NCBI RefSeq assembly: GCF_003217495.1
Contig: NZ_QJSW01000013.1
Span: 1 to 64,000, forward strand
Direction: 5' to 3'
Source of the DNA: Paenibacillus barcinonensis
GTDB taxonomy: Bacteria; Bacillota; Bacilli; Paenibacillales; Paenibacillaceae
DNA: 64,000 nt
The notes beneath the pieces were generated by a model that was given only the letters and a program-made list of their open reading frames with translations, was not told the DNA's origin and did not search any database. Positions 36,356-44,643 of this stretch are shown here, one piece after another (position 1 is the stretch's first letter; each line of letters opens with the position of its first letter). Position numbers and translations under genes: made by a program.

Positions 36356-37327
36356 CTATGCTTGATTTTCTGCGGCGTTGTTGTAAGCAACAATAATTTT
36401 CTGAACAAGAGAATGTCGTACAACATCCTGCTCCGCGAAATGCACAAATCCAATTTCCTGAACTTCGCTCAGAATTGCACTCGCTTCCACCAGTCCAGAT
36501 TTTTTGCCGCGCGGTAAATCAATCTGTGTTACGTCTCCGGTAATGACCATTTTGGAGCCAAAGCCGAGACGAGTCAAAAACATTTTCATCTGTTCAGGAG
36601 TAGTGTTCTGCGCTTCATCGAGAATGATAAAGGAATCATCCAGCGTACGCCCACGCATATAAGCCAAAGGAGCGATTTCGATTAATCCGCGTTCCAGAGC
36701 CTTCGCCGTCTGCTCCTGCCCCATCACATCATAGAGCGCATCATATAGCGGTCTAAGGTACGGGTCGACTTTCTCCTGCAGATCCCCAGGAAGGAATCCC
36801 AGACTCTCACCTGCTTCCACCGCAGGCCTTGTCAGCACGATGCGTTTCACACTGCCTTCCTTGATCGCAGCTACAGCCAGCACAACCGCCAGGTAGGTTT
36901 TACCTGTTCCGGCAGGTCCGATACCAAAAACGATATCTCTCTTTTTGATCGTGGTGACATAGTGCTTCTGTCCAATCGTTTTTACACGAATCGGCTTCCC
37001 CCGATATGTCGTGGTGATCTCGCCCTTGAATAGATCCAGCAGCTGATCTGCACGCATATCCTTGGCAAGCTCAATCGCATACATCACATCTCGTTCAGTT
37101 AACACATACCCGTTACGTATTAATTGTAGTAAAACATCAAATAATTGTTCAAGTGATTCCACATGCTGCACAGTACCAAAGATATTAATCTCCGCTTCGC
37201 GTGATGCGATCTGGGCAGGAATTTCTTTTTCAATCAGTTTCAGAAAAATATCTTGGGGGCCAAATAGAGATTGCCCCTCTCCCGCACTCTGGAGCGAGAT
37301 TTGTATGCTGCGTGTTTGCTCTGACAA
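36356..37327 (-). CDS. phoH: PhoH-family ATPase
   Basis: A 323-residue PhoH protein. An N-terminal KH-like segment (EKEIPAQIASREAEINIFG) is followed by the P-loop ATPase: Walker A GPAGTGKTYLAVV near residue 137, LTRPAVEAGESLGFLPGDL, and Walker B FIILDEAQNT near 236. Family members are predicted RNA helicases linked to ribosome maturation through their constant neighbour ybeY (inference from context). It lies between yqfD and pgpH as in Bacillus. Unlike YlaK (717-2051) it has no PIN domain. Confidence 0.95.
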   Translation of the reverse strand: MSEQTRSIQISLQSAGEGQSLFGPQDIFLKLIEKEIPAQIASREAEINIFGTVQHVESLEQLFDVLLQLIRNGYVLTERDVMYAIELAKDMRADQLLDLFKGEITTTYRGKPIRVKTIGQKHYVTTIKKRDIVFGIGPAGTGKTYLAVVLAVAAIKEGSVKRIVLTRPAVEAGESLGFLPGDLQEKVDPYLRPLYDALYDVMGQEQTAKALERGLIEIAPLAYMRGRTLDDSFIILDEAQNTTPEQMKMFLTRLGFGSKMVITGDVTQIDLPRGKKSGLVEASAILSEVQEIGFVHFAEQDVVRHSLVQKIIVAYNNAAENQA

Positions 37328-37333
37328 ATATCC

Positions 37334-38527
37334 TCATTCTCCTTGACTATGGACTAACGGAAGTTCTTCCGCGATGCTTTCTTCCACTTCAAATAATACT
37401 TTCATATAAACTTTACCATTCTCTTTCTTCTCATGCAAAATTTTTTCACTTAAAATTTTCGTTCCTTTGCCGTTTTTGGCTAAAATATCGTTTCGTGCCC
37501 CCTCCAAACCTTTCATTTTGGCCCAGGTCACCGTCTGTTCTTCCTGATGAAAACTTGTTTCCATATCCTTCTCTGTCATCCAGCCCATAGGCAGGTTGAA
37601 CGAACGCCAAGTCAGCGGCTTGTGATAGGTTTCCGTATCATATGACTTGTAGGGCGTGCTTCCATATCCCCATAATTGGATAGCCCAGTCCCCGAGCACC
37701 ACATAAAAGCGCTCCTTGCTCTCCCCAGTCATCGTTTGGTGCTTCTGAAGAAGCGGCACCTGAATATCATACTCCCGCCATACCATGCCGCGCACTTCTC
37801 CTTTGGCAACAATCGTTTTGGTGTTCTCCTCATCACCGAGAATGCCGGAGATTAACACTTGTCCTTTCTTCACTCGCATGTCCTTCTGCACAACTGGACG
37901 GCCCTGCTCTGCATATATATGGGTGACGACAGCATCTGATTTACTAATCAGATGTCTGGGACTAAGCAAAGGCTCACGCTTCGGCTGTGCCGACTCTACC
38001 ACCTGGATCGTGACACTTGTCCCCTCTTTGGTTACGCCAATCCAGGTTACATCAGGAAGTGCAAGGGCAAGCTGTCTGGAGAGCTTGTCCTGACTTCCCA
38101 TGCGGAATGACCATTGGAACGGATAAATGCCTTCCTTTTTGGCTGCAGCCAGCACTTCATCTGTCGGAATTGTCACATTACCCTTAACCTCTACATTCCA
38201 AACCATTGAGGATAATGCAAATAACGCTATCATAAAAAACACCATACCCAAGGCAAAAAACTTTCTACGCAAGAGGCGAGCCAGAAAAAAAGGGAAACCG
38301 CTACGATGTGTGATTTTCACTCTGCAGCCTGTCCCTTTTACGATGGGACGCAGTCTGAAAAAATGCGGAAGCAAAATGCTCATCTCCGCCTGACGTCCAT
38401 CCTGTGCACGCAAATCCCATACGCTCAGTCTTTCTTTCGTAATCATATTGATTAACGTCTCGATATCTCCGCCTGTAACCTTGATCCGCACGACCCCTCG
38501 CAATTTATACAGACTTGGCTGCTTCAT
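37334..38527 (-). CDS. yqfD: Sporulation protein YqfD
   Basis: A 397-residue membrane-anchored sporulation protein. A cytoplasmic N-terminal domain (about 1-85, GVVRIKVTGGDIETLINM) is followed by one transmembrane helix (about 92-112, FFALGMVFFMIALFALSSMVW) and a large extracytoplasmic domain with FtsQ/POTRA-like character. In B. subtilis yqfD is expressed in the mother cell under sigma-E (known). Its start overlaps the yqfC stop, indicating coupling. It leads into phoH. Confidence 0.93.
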   Translation of the reverse strand: MKQPSLYKLRGVVRIKVTGGDIETLINMITKERLSVWDLRAQDGRQAEMSILLPHFFRLRPIVKGTGCRVKITHRSGFPFFLARLLRRKFFALGMVFFMIALFALSSMVWNVEVKGNVTIPTDEVLAAAKKEGIYPFQWSFRMGSQDKLSRQLALALPDVTWIGVTKEGTSVTIQVVESAQPKREPLLSPRHLISKSDAVVTHIYAEQGRPVVQKDMRVKKGQVLISGILGDEENTKTIVAKGEVRGMVWREYDIQVPLLQKHQTMTGESKERFYVVLGDWAIQLWGYGSTPYKSYDTETYHKPLTWRSFNLPMGWMTEKDMETSFHQEEQTVTWAKMKGLEGARNDILAKNGKGTKILSEKILHEKKENGKVYMKVLFEVEESIAEELPLVHSQGE

Positions 38528-38817
38528 TCGTTCCCCTCCACTCCATTCATATGAATATCCAGAATTGTGCCTTCTACAGCGACTTCATCCGGCAAAATAT
38601 TGCGTATAACCAAAGCACTGCCTTTGATCTCCAATTGGCCTTGTGACAGGGCGAGCACGATGCGATCTGGCGTGAAATGAATCACACCCCGATGATTCTC
38701 TATATACAGCTGCTTGCTGCCGATCAAGGTTAACCGTGGCATATCATAAAGCACATCCTGCGGCAGATCGAGCACCTCACTGGTCCATCTGCGCAGCTTG
38801 CGGCTGATCCGGGTCAT
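38524..38817 (-). CDS. yqfC: Sporulation protein YqfC
   Basis: A 97-residue YabP/YqfC-family protein of mostly beta structure: VLDLPQDVLYDMPRLTLIGSKQLYIENHRG, then IVLALSQGQLEIKG and ILPDEVAVEGTI. YabP-like proteins form part of the mother-cell programme at engulfment. The start overlaps nothing upstream and follows GGAAGGGGG. It is the first gene of the yqfC-yqfD pair and has a candidate sigma-E promoter just upstream. Confidence 0.93.
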   Translation of the reverse strand: MTRISRKLRRWTSEVLDLPQDVLYDMPRLTLIGSKQLYIENHRGVIHFTPDRIVLALSQGQLEIKGSALVIRNILPDEVAVEGTILDIHMNGVEGNE

Positions 38818-38847
38818 TCGAAGGTCTTCCCCCTTCCTCTACAGTTC

Positions 38848-38876
38848 AACTTATGCGCAAATTCAGGGAATTATGA
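38848..38876 (-). promoter_or_regulatory. Candidate sigma-E promoter for yqfC-yqfD
   Basis: On the minus strand TCATAAT (38876-38870), 14 bases, then CATAAGTT (38855-38848). This approximates the sigma-E consensus (-35 with ATATT, -10 with CATACA-T, 14-base spacer), with about one mismatch in the -35 and two in the -10. It fits the known mother-cell expression of yqfC. Confidence 0.4.
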
Positions 38877-38927
38877 GGAATCGGCAAGCGGTTATATACT
38901 TATTTTGAATAAAAAGCAAACAAACGT

Positions 38928-38972
38928 AAAAAGCCTTCTCCGGGGGCACATCACCCACCAGAAAAGGCTTCG
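38928..38972 (-). terminator. Terminator upstream of yqfC
   Basis: AAGCCTTTTC-GG-GGG pairs with CCC-GGAGAAGGCTT and is followed by TTTTT on the minus strand. It ends the nfeD-floA transcript and separates it from yqfC-yqfD. Confidence 0.85.
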
Positions 38973-39007
38973 TTTCAACATTCCATCTTGCGATCACTTG
39001 CCATAGA

Positions 39008-39610
39008 CTACAGCTTGCCTCTTGTACCAAAGGGTTGCTTCGCGCGTGGAGCACCCAGCACCTCTGCCCAAAGCACCCCTGTTCGAATGTCCTCTGGACG
39101 AAGACGTGATGTGCCTGCATCGGCCGTATCCACATCTTCCAGACTTGAACTCTCCATAGAAGGAGAGCTCCCCAAAGAAATACGATCCAGTCTATCTTGA
39201 ATCAGACGTTGCTGCTCTTCCATTTTTCTCATCTGCTCATCTACCGAGCTGCGCATGCTGTCCAGTGACTGTTCACGACTGAACTCATCTCCCTGGCGAG
39301 AGGTTGCAGCAGGCTCGGAGTAAGGCTGATCATAACGTTCATCGTATTGTTCATCATAGCGCTGGTCGTCATAGCGTTCATCATTCTGTTCCTCATATCG
39401 GCGGTCTTCCGATCTGGATGACTGCTGCGGAGGAGCATTGTGCACCGGACGATTGCGGTCTTCGCCGCCACCAAAGGTTGGCATTCCGTTGCTCGGACGC
39501 TTCTGATTCGGATTCGCCGACTTCCCCAGCTTGCCCAGGAATGAAAAAAGTACAAAGGCGGCAACGGCTACCACATACAGATTATTAAATATCCATTCAA
39601 ATAGGCTCAT
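39008..39610 (-). CDS. Membrane-anchored disordered protein of unknown function (floA neighbour)
   Basis: A 200-residue protein I do not recognise beyond its context. One N-terminal helix (FNNLYVVAVAAFVLFSFLG) is followed by a long polar linker with tyrosine/aspartate repeats (DERYD, DQRYDEQYDERYDQPY). Next comes a short coiled coil (VDEQMRKMEEQQRLIQDRLDRI) and a conserved-looking end (GVLWAEVLGAPRAKQPF). It occupies the position of yqfB in B. subtilis but is much larger. The start at 39610 is chosen for spacing from GGCGGTG. It could act as a partner in flotillin membrane domains (speculative). Confidence 0.7.
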   Translation of the reverse strand: MSLFEWIFNNLYVVAVAAFVLFSFLGKLGKSANPNQKRPSNGMPTFGGGEDRNRPVHNAPPQQSSRSEDRRYEEQNDERYDDQRYDEQYDERYDQPYSEPAATSRQGDEFSREQSLDSMRSSVDEQMRKMEEQQRLIQDRLDRISLGSSPSMESSSLEDVDTADAGTSRLRPEDIRTGVLWAEVLGAPRAKQPFGTRGKL

Positions 39611-39623
39611 ATGCATTCACCGC

Positions 39624-40631
39624 CTATCTTCCGTTTTTGGAATCACCTTGATCGCTGGAATTCGAACCTTCAGCAGGTTTTCCCAAAGAATTCCGCATCT
39701 GAGTATCTGCTTCAATGTTTTTCAGGTTCATGTAATCCATCACACCGATTTTACCGCTGCGAAGCGCTTCAGCCATTGCAAGAGGTACCTCGGATTCAGA
39801 CTCAACAACCCTTGCTCTCATCTCAACAACGCGCGCTTTCATCTCTTGCTCTTGGGCTACGGCCATCGCACGGCGCTCTTCTGCTTTTGCCTGTGCAATA
39901 CGTTTATCCGCTTCAGCCTGCTCCGTTTGCAAGAAGGCACCAATATTTTTACCTACATCAACGTCGGCGATATCAATAGACAAAATTTCAAACGCAGTTC
40001 CGGCATCCAAACCTTTGGACAACACGGTACGGGAGATCAGATCGGGATTCTCAAGCACATCTTTGTGAGAGTTGGAGGAACCGTTTGTACTTACAATCCC
40101 TTCGCCTACACGGGCAATAATCGTTTCTTCACCAGCACCACCGACGAGGCGGTCAATGTTCGCACGAACCGTAACTCGCGCCCTAACTTTAACTTCGATA
40201 CCATCCTTGGCCACCGCAGATACGATTGGTGTCTCGATCACACGCGGGTTAACGCTCATCTGCACGGCCTGTAATACGTCACGACCTGCAAGGTCGATGG
40301 CTGCTGCACGTTCAAATTCGAGTGGAATATTAGCACGTTGCGCTGCAATCAACGCATTAACAACACGGTCAACGTTACCACCTGCGAGGAAGTGACTCTC
40401 AAGTTGATTAATATTCAGACCAAGACCTGCTTTAGTTGCTTTGATCAGCGGGTTAACAATTCGACTAGGCGTTACACGTCTCAATCTCATCGCAACCAGT
40501 GTAATAATACCCACTCGAACGCCGGATGCGATGGCCGAAATCCAGAGCATGACCGGGAAAAAGCTGAAAAATACGCTCAATACGATAATAGCCAGCACCG
40601 CGATGAGCAGAATCGTAATCATTGGGTCCAT
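39624..40631 (-). CDS. floA: Flotillin-like protein FloA (YqfA)
   Basis: A 335-residue flotillin/SPFH-type membrane scaffold. A hydrophobic hairpin at the N-terminus ([26 protein letters not shown]) is followed by the PHB domain ([47 protein letters not shown]) and a coiled coil rich in Glu/Ala ([25 protein letters not shown]). It organises functional membrane microdomains. The start at 40631 has GGAGG upstream. It is co-transcribed with the upstream nfeD gene, the conserved flotillin-NfeD pairing. Confidence 0.96.
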   Translation of the reverse strand: MDPMITILLIAVLAIIVLSVFFSFFPVMLWISAIASGVRVGIITLVAMRLRRVTPSRIVNPLIKATKAGLGLNINQLESHFLAGGNVDRVVNALIAAQRANIPLEFERAAAIDLAGRDVLQAVQMSVNPRVIETPIVSAVAKDGIEVKVRARVTVRANIDRLVGGAGEETIIARVGEGIVSTNGSSNSHKDVLENPDLISRTVLSKGLDAGTAFEILSIDIADVDVGKNIGAFLQTEQAEADKRIAQAKAEERRAMAVAQEQEMKARVVEMRARVVESESEVPLAMAEALRSGKIGVMDYMNLKNIEADTQMRNSLGKPAEGSNSSDQGDSKNGR

Positions 40632-40794
40632 AAAATAAATTCCTCCGTTTGCAATATGTTTTTTTGAAAAAAGAGCATCAGAATTGACGCTGTACACATG
40701 CGCTGCTGAAACCCGCTTCCACCATACTGCCCGCAGCCCGGCAAGATGGTTATGTACACCGCCGAAGGGAACTTCTCACTTCGGCCGTTGCAGA

Positions 40795-42156
40795 TTACAC
40801 CGGCAAGGCCTGTTGAACAACAATCCGGGTGCCCTCTGCTTTAATCACAATAATGGGCGTATCGACCGGGATGAAGCCACCATCCGTGACTACATCAATC
40901 CGTTCACCATCAAACAGCGCAGTACCTGCTGGACGAAGCGGGGTCAGACTGATGCCCTGCATGCCGATCAACTCTTTGCGCTCTGTTGCCGAGGAATACC
41001 CGCGATCAGCAGACAAGCGATCACTTAATATAAACCGGTTCCATATTCCTCTGTCTTTGAAGACAACCGCTATGATGGCTACAACGACAAGCGCTGCTCC
41101 AAAAGCAATGCCCAGAGATACAAACGCATCACTTGTATCATAAGCTGCCCGCACTACACCGGCAACTAGCGCTATCGACCCCACAATGCCCAGAATACCA
41201 AAGCTTGGGATAAACATCTCCAGTATCATCATAACGAGCCCAATCGTAAATAATATCCAGGTTTCCGCTCCGGCAAACCCCGCAATGTAGTTACCAGAGA
41301 AATAAAGAACAAAACATACAATTCCAACGATTCCCGGAACGCCAAATCCAGGAACAATGAGTTCAATAATGACACCGGCAATACCGATAAACAGCAGTAT
41401 CGTCATCACAATCGGATTGGTCAGAAAAGTTGAAATGTTCTCCGCAGTTGTGCGTTCCATCTTGAACACATCTCCTTGACCATACCCAAGCCAGGTTGCC
41501 GCTTCTTCAGGTGTATTGCCGATATGATCCGCATACCCCACTTTCAGCGCTTCCTCAGCGGAGAGAGCAATAATTTCACCTTTTTGCTTGGTTTTATTGA
41601 TCTCCGGCATCTCTACAACGATATTGACGTCAGTCATACCCGCTGCAATGTCACTATCCCGGCCGCTCTTTTCGGCAGCTCCTTGCATTTTGCTCTTCCA
41701 GAAGGCTACCAGCTTCGGATCATCGACATGTTTGCCTGTGCTATCCACCATGGCAGCAGCCCCGATCATACTTCCGGGCGACATTACGATCTTATCCGCA
41801 TTCAGCGCTAGAAAACTCCCGGCTGATGCAGCATCACCGCGAACAAATGCCACTGTTTCAATCGGGCTTTCTTTAATCATCAAGCCAAGCTTTTCAGCTG
41901 TATCGACACGGCCTCCCGGCGTATTGATATCGAGAACGATCAAGCCAGCATTCATCTCTTCTGCTTCCTTGAAACCGCGCTCCATAAATTTGCCTAACCC
42001 CTGCTCGATTGGTTTATCAACCGGAATAATATATACGGCGCCGCTTTTCCCAGCTGCTTGCGCTGACGGTATTCCAATCCAGAGAGGAAGCAAAAGCGTC
42101 AGCAGCATCAAGAGCAGTATGGACCCCGTAAGCTTCTCCCGGCGCTTTCCCTTCAC
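40795..42156 (-). CDS. yqeZ: NfeD membrane serine protease (YqeZ)
   Basis: A 453-residue NfeD1b-type protein. A signal peptide (about 1-34, cleaved after AQA) is followed by a ClpP-class protease domain (about 40-235) with the catalytic serine in DAASAGSFLAL near residue 110 and INTPGGRVDTA. Four helices (about 265-370) and a C-terminal OB-fold NfeD domain follow. Partner proteins are flotillins, and floA is next downstream. A GTG start follows GGAGG. Confidence 0.94.
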   Translation of the reverse strand: MKGKRREKLTGSILLLMLLTLLLPLWIGIPSAQAAGKSGAVYIIPVDKPIEQGLGKFMERGFKEAEEMNAGLIVLDINTPGGRVDTAEKLGLMIKESPIETVAFVRGDAASAGSFLALNADKIVMSPGSMIGAAAMVDSTGKHVDDPKLVAFWKSKMQGAAEKSGRDSDIAAGMTDVNIVVEMPEINKTKQKGEIIALSAEEALKVGYADHIGNTPEEAATWLGYGQGDVFKMERTTAENISTFLTNPIVMTILLFIGIAGVIIELIVPGFGVPGIVGIVCFVLYFSGNYIAGFAGAETWILFTIGLVMMILEMFIPSFGILGIVGSIALVAGVVRAAYDTSDAFVSLGIAFGAALVVVAIIAVVFKDRGIWNRFILSDRLSADRGYSSATERKELIGMQGISLTPLRPAGTALFDGERIDVVTDGGFIPVDTPIIVIKAEGTRIVVQQALPV

Positions 42157-42408
42157 AATAGTCCCTCCTTTTCCAATAATGCTATACTGTCCAGCTTATG
42201 GTATTTATTACGCACAAAGCAAGCTTCCGTTTCAAAAACTTTAAATTATATTTGAATGCTTACGTAAATGCAAGAATTATATACCCATAATCATGTTTAT
42301 AAACCATTTTTTATAAATATTTATGTATTTTCAGTGAAAAATGCAACACAAGCTTTGCAAAATCGTAGATGCAGCCACGTTGTAATAACCCGACACTGCT
42401 GAATAAAT

Positions 42409-42443
42409 GAAAAAACACCCCCTGACAAGTCAGGAGGTGTTTA
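42409..42443 (-). terminator. Terminator of rpsU-yqeY
   Basis: AAACACC-CCTGAC pairs with GTCAGG-GGTGTTT and ends in TTTTTTC on the minus strand, 12 bases after the yqeY stop. Confidence 0.93.
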
Positions 42444-42454
42444 TAGAATTTGCT

Positions 42455-42898
42455 TTATTGCAGAAATTGTTGAACTGCTTGATTAACCAGTTTGCCGTCC
42501 GCTTTGCCTTTAACTTTGGGCATAAGGGCCGCCATCACTTTCCCCATCTCGGCTTTCGAAGAAGCACCGGTTTCCTGGATGGTCTGCTGTACAATAACTT
42601 TAATTTCTTCTTCGGTAAGCTGTGCAGGAAGATACTGGATAAGTATTTCAATTTCCGCTTCGGCATTTGCCGCGAGTTCGTCGCGACCTGCTTTGCCAAA
42701 TTCCTGGAGGGCATCTTTGCGCTGTTTGATTTCACGACTCAGGATATCAAGCACTTCGTTGTCATCCAAATCTCTTTTCAAATCTATCTCAAGATTCTTG
42801 ATCGTCGAACGAATCAACCGAATGGTGGAGAGTCTGAACTTGTCCTTACTCTTCATCGCTTGCTTCATATCTTCGTTCAATCGTTCGCTAAGATTCAT
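42455..42898 (-). CDS. yqeY: GatB/YqeY domain protein
   Basis: A 147-residue helical protein consisting of the YqeY domain shared with the tail of GatB: LSERLNEDMKQAMKSKDKFRLSTIRLIRSTIKN at the N-terminus, then YLPAQLTEEEIKVIVQQTI and KAEMGKVMAALMPKVKGKADGKLVNQAVQ. The domain binds tRNA in GatB, but the role of the free-standing form is unclear. It lies 15 bases downstream of rpsU, the usual arrangement, with a strong terminator after it. Confidence 0.95.
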   Translation of the reverse strand: MNLSERLNEDMKQAMKSKDKFRLSTIRLIRSTIKNLEIDLKRDLDDNEVLDILSREIKQRKDALQEFGKAGRDELAANAEAEIEILIQYLPAQLTEEEIKVIVQQTIQETGASSKAEMGKVMAALMPKVKGKADGKLVNQAVQQFLQ

Positions 42899-42913
42899 GT
42901 AGTTAAAATCCTC

Positions 42914-43087
42914 CTAAAACTTTCTCTTACGAGCAGCCTCGGACTTTTTCTTGCGCTTTACGCTTGGCTTCTCATAATGCTTACGTTTCTTCACCTCAGC
43001 CAATACGCCATCTTTAGCGATGGAACGTTTAAAGCGACGAAGTGCAGCATCAATAGTCTCGTTTTTGCGAACTTTAGTTTCAGACAC
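42914..43087 (-). CDS. rpsU: 30S ribosomal protein S21
   Basis: A 57-residue basic ribosomal protein: [20 protein letters not shown], then [25 protein letters not shown] and a lysine/arginine-rich end. It sits on the small subunit platform near the Shine-Dalgarno helix. The start is a GTG at 43087 after GGAGGGAGGG, which gives the standard S21 N-terminus; the frame extends 18 codons upstream without support. It is first in the rpsU-yqeY operon. Confidence 0.97.
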   Translation of the reverse strand: MSETKVRKNETIDAALRRFKRSIAKDGVLAEVKKRKHYEKPSVKRKKKSEAARKRKF

Positions 43088-43265
43088 CAGTTTTCCCTCC
43101 CTCCGACCAGACCGTCCAAGAGCAATAACACGGTTCATCATCTTTCATTATAGGCGAAAGGCAATAAAAGTGTCAACCTTAACGTGATCCCTTAATATTA
43201 GCTGAGATGCAGAAGTTTTTCAAGTCCAAAACGAGAAAAGCTGCTAAATCGCATCTTTTCCACTC

Positions 43266-43625
43266 TTATCTGTGTGAATCCGACAGACTTGTGAGTGCGC
43301 CCATACGAGCACCGCCCAGCAAATGATAATGCAAATGATGAACAGTCTGCTCACCGTCACGGCCGCAATTGTTAATCAGGCGATATCCCGATTCCTTGAT
43401 TCCAAGCCGGGTTGCCGCCTCCTGCGCAGCTGCGTGCATCTCCCCGATCAAGGGCAGATCTTCTGCAGTGACGTCATTCATTGAAGTGATATGCTTCTTG
43501 GGAATGACCAGCACATGCGTTGGAGCCGCTGGCTGAATATCATGAAAAACGATGACGTGATCATTCTCCAATACTTTATTGGAGGGAATGGTGCCCTCTA
43601 CAATTTTGCAAAACAAGCAATCCAT
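43266..43625 (-). CDS. HIT (histidine triad) family nucleotide-binding protein
   Basis: A 119-residue HINT-type phosphoramidase/nucleotide hydrolase: CLFCKIVEGTIPSNKVLENDHVIVF at the N-terminus, with two cysteines of a zinc-like motif and HVLVIPKKHI. The histidine triad HLHYHLLGG lies near residue 98. The substrate is probably an AMP-lysine or aminoacyl-AMP by family. A GGAGG ribosome site precedes the ATG. It is monocistronic and upstream of rpsU. Confidence 0.95.
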   Translation of the reverse strand: MDCLFCKIVEGTIPSNKVLENDHVIVFHDIQPAAPTHVLVIPKKHITSMNDVTAEDLPLIGEMHAAAQEAATRLGIKESGYRLINNCGRDGEQTVHHLHYHLLGGARMGALTSLSDSHR

Positions 43626-43795
43626 CGTACATCCCTCCTTCCTTTGGGTTCAATTATGTATTCCTTGTATATCATACTAAAAGTGCAATGCTACGTCCAA
43701 TGCCGAACCATCCCGTTTTAGTCAGCTGATATCCATGAAATACCCGGCTTGATCCGGCGCTCCGACGGTAGGACGGCTCGTCGTCCTGCTGGATG

Positions 43796-43843
43796 AAAAA
43801 AGCCACACCCTGGGCCAATGATCTCTTTGACCGGGTATGACCT
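43796..43843 (-). terminator. Terminator of the unknown gene at 43907
   Basis: On the minus strand GTCATACCC pairs with GGGTGTGGC around a 26-base arm and is followed by TTTTTT. Confidence 0.75.
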
Positions 43844-43906
43844 TGATTCCGCTTGCTTGGTTAAGGTTTTCTCCAAGCGGAGGTGGAGGTTATGCTTCTG
43901 AAATGT

Positions 43907-44251
43907 TTAATAATATGGCAGCAGCGTTAATGCCGTCAGCGCAAATAAAGGAAGTACAAGCCTGTTAAACCGTCTGCGTCCATATCCATAATACGGGTAT
44001 GGACCAGGATAGCCATATCCAGGGTAGAATCCGCGAGCCTGAGCCGCAGGATAATGAACAACAGGCATCATATTGGGGCCCATATTGGCATGAGCTGCCA
44101 TAGCTTCGTTTCCAACCGGGACTGCCAAATAAATCATCTCATCATCTACATTTTCTACAATACCATCATAGTACGAACCATCGTTCATCTGGATGCATAC
44201 ATACCGATGGATGTGCTCCTTGCACAGTTTCTTTGCTTCCGTTTTATCCAC
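43907..44251 (-). CDS. Unknown small protein: Sm-like N-terminal half, Gly/Tyr/Pro-rich C-terminal half
   Basis: A 114-residue protein I do not recognise. The N-terminal half (VDKTEAKKLCKEHIHRYVC, then MNDGSYYDGIVENVDDEMIYLAV) has the strand-turn rhythm of small Sm/SH3-like barrels. It is followed by a Gly/Pro/Tyr-rich stretch (GYGYPGPYPYYGYGRRR) and a hydrophobic end (VLPLFALTALTLLPYY) that could insert in a membrane or be a coat-type tail. A GTG start at 44251 is chosen because GGGAGG lies eight bases upstream; the open frame upstream has no ribosome site. The gene lies behind a switch-like RNA. Confidence 0.6.
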   Translation of the reverse strand: MDKTEAKKLCKEHIHRYVCIQMNDGSYYDGIVENVDDEMIYLAVPVGNEAMAAHANMGPNMMPVVHYPAAQARGFYPGYGYPGPYPYYGYGRRRFNRLVLPLFALTALTLLPYY

Positions 44252-44413
44252 ACTTAACGCCTCCCACTTCAGCTCATCTTCTCCCTTCATCGTATTCAGG
44301 GCTGGGCGAATTGACACTGCTTCACATGGAATGAAGAAAGCAATATCCATTAAGGAAGCATTAAAAAAGCAGTTAAGCCAGCATGAATTGAAGCGATTCG
44401 TAAAAAACTGCAT

Positions 44414-44530
44414 AAAAAAAGAAGCCCCTCGTGAGCGGGCTTCGGTGGAAGTCCGGCTACGCGGACATCCATACAGGAAGCTTTCCTGAACAGATGTCCG
44501 ACGGGGGGCTTAAAGCAAGTTTGTCGGCTT
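44414..44530 (-). ncRNA. Candidate structured RNA / leader with competing terminator and antiterminator
   Basis: On the minus strand a terminator GAAGCCC/GGGCTTC plus seven T (44443-44414) can be displaced if AAGCCCC (44511-44505) pairs with GGGGCTT (44428-44422). In between, GGACATC (44499-44493) pairs with GATGTCC (44469-44463) around an inner CAGGAA/TTCCTG stem. GGAC (44454-44451 side) forms an alternative hairpin GTCCG/CGGAC (44466-44451) that uses the same bases. A TATACT at 44542-44537 could start it near 44530. It lies 160 bases before the unknown gene and 115 bases after sbcC. Confidence 0.45.
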
Positions 44531-44643
44531 AACTGTAGTATAACAGCGTGTTGAACCTGTATCTGTGATGTAACTCACTTGTTAATGCATGCATCAAAAA
44601 AAGAAATGATTTTACAAATTAAGAATTTACAGGAATTCCTGTT

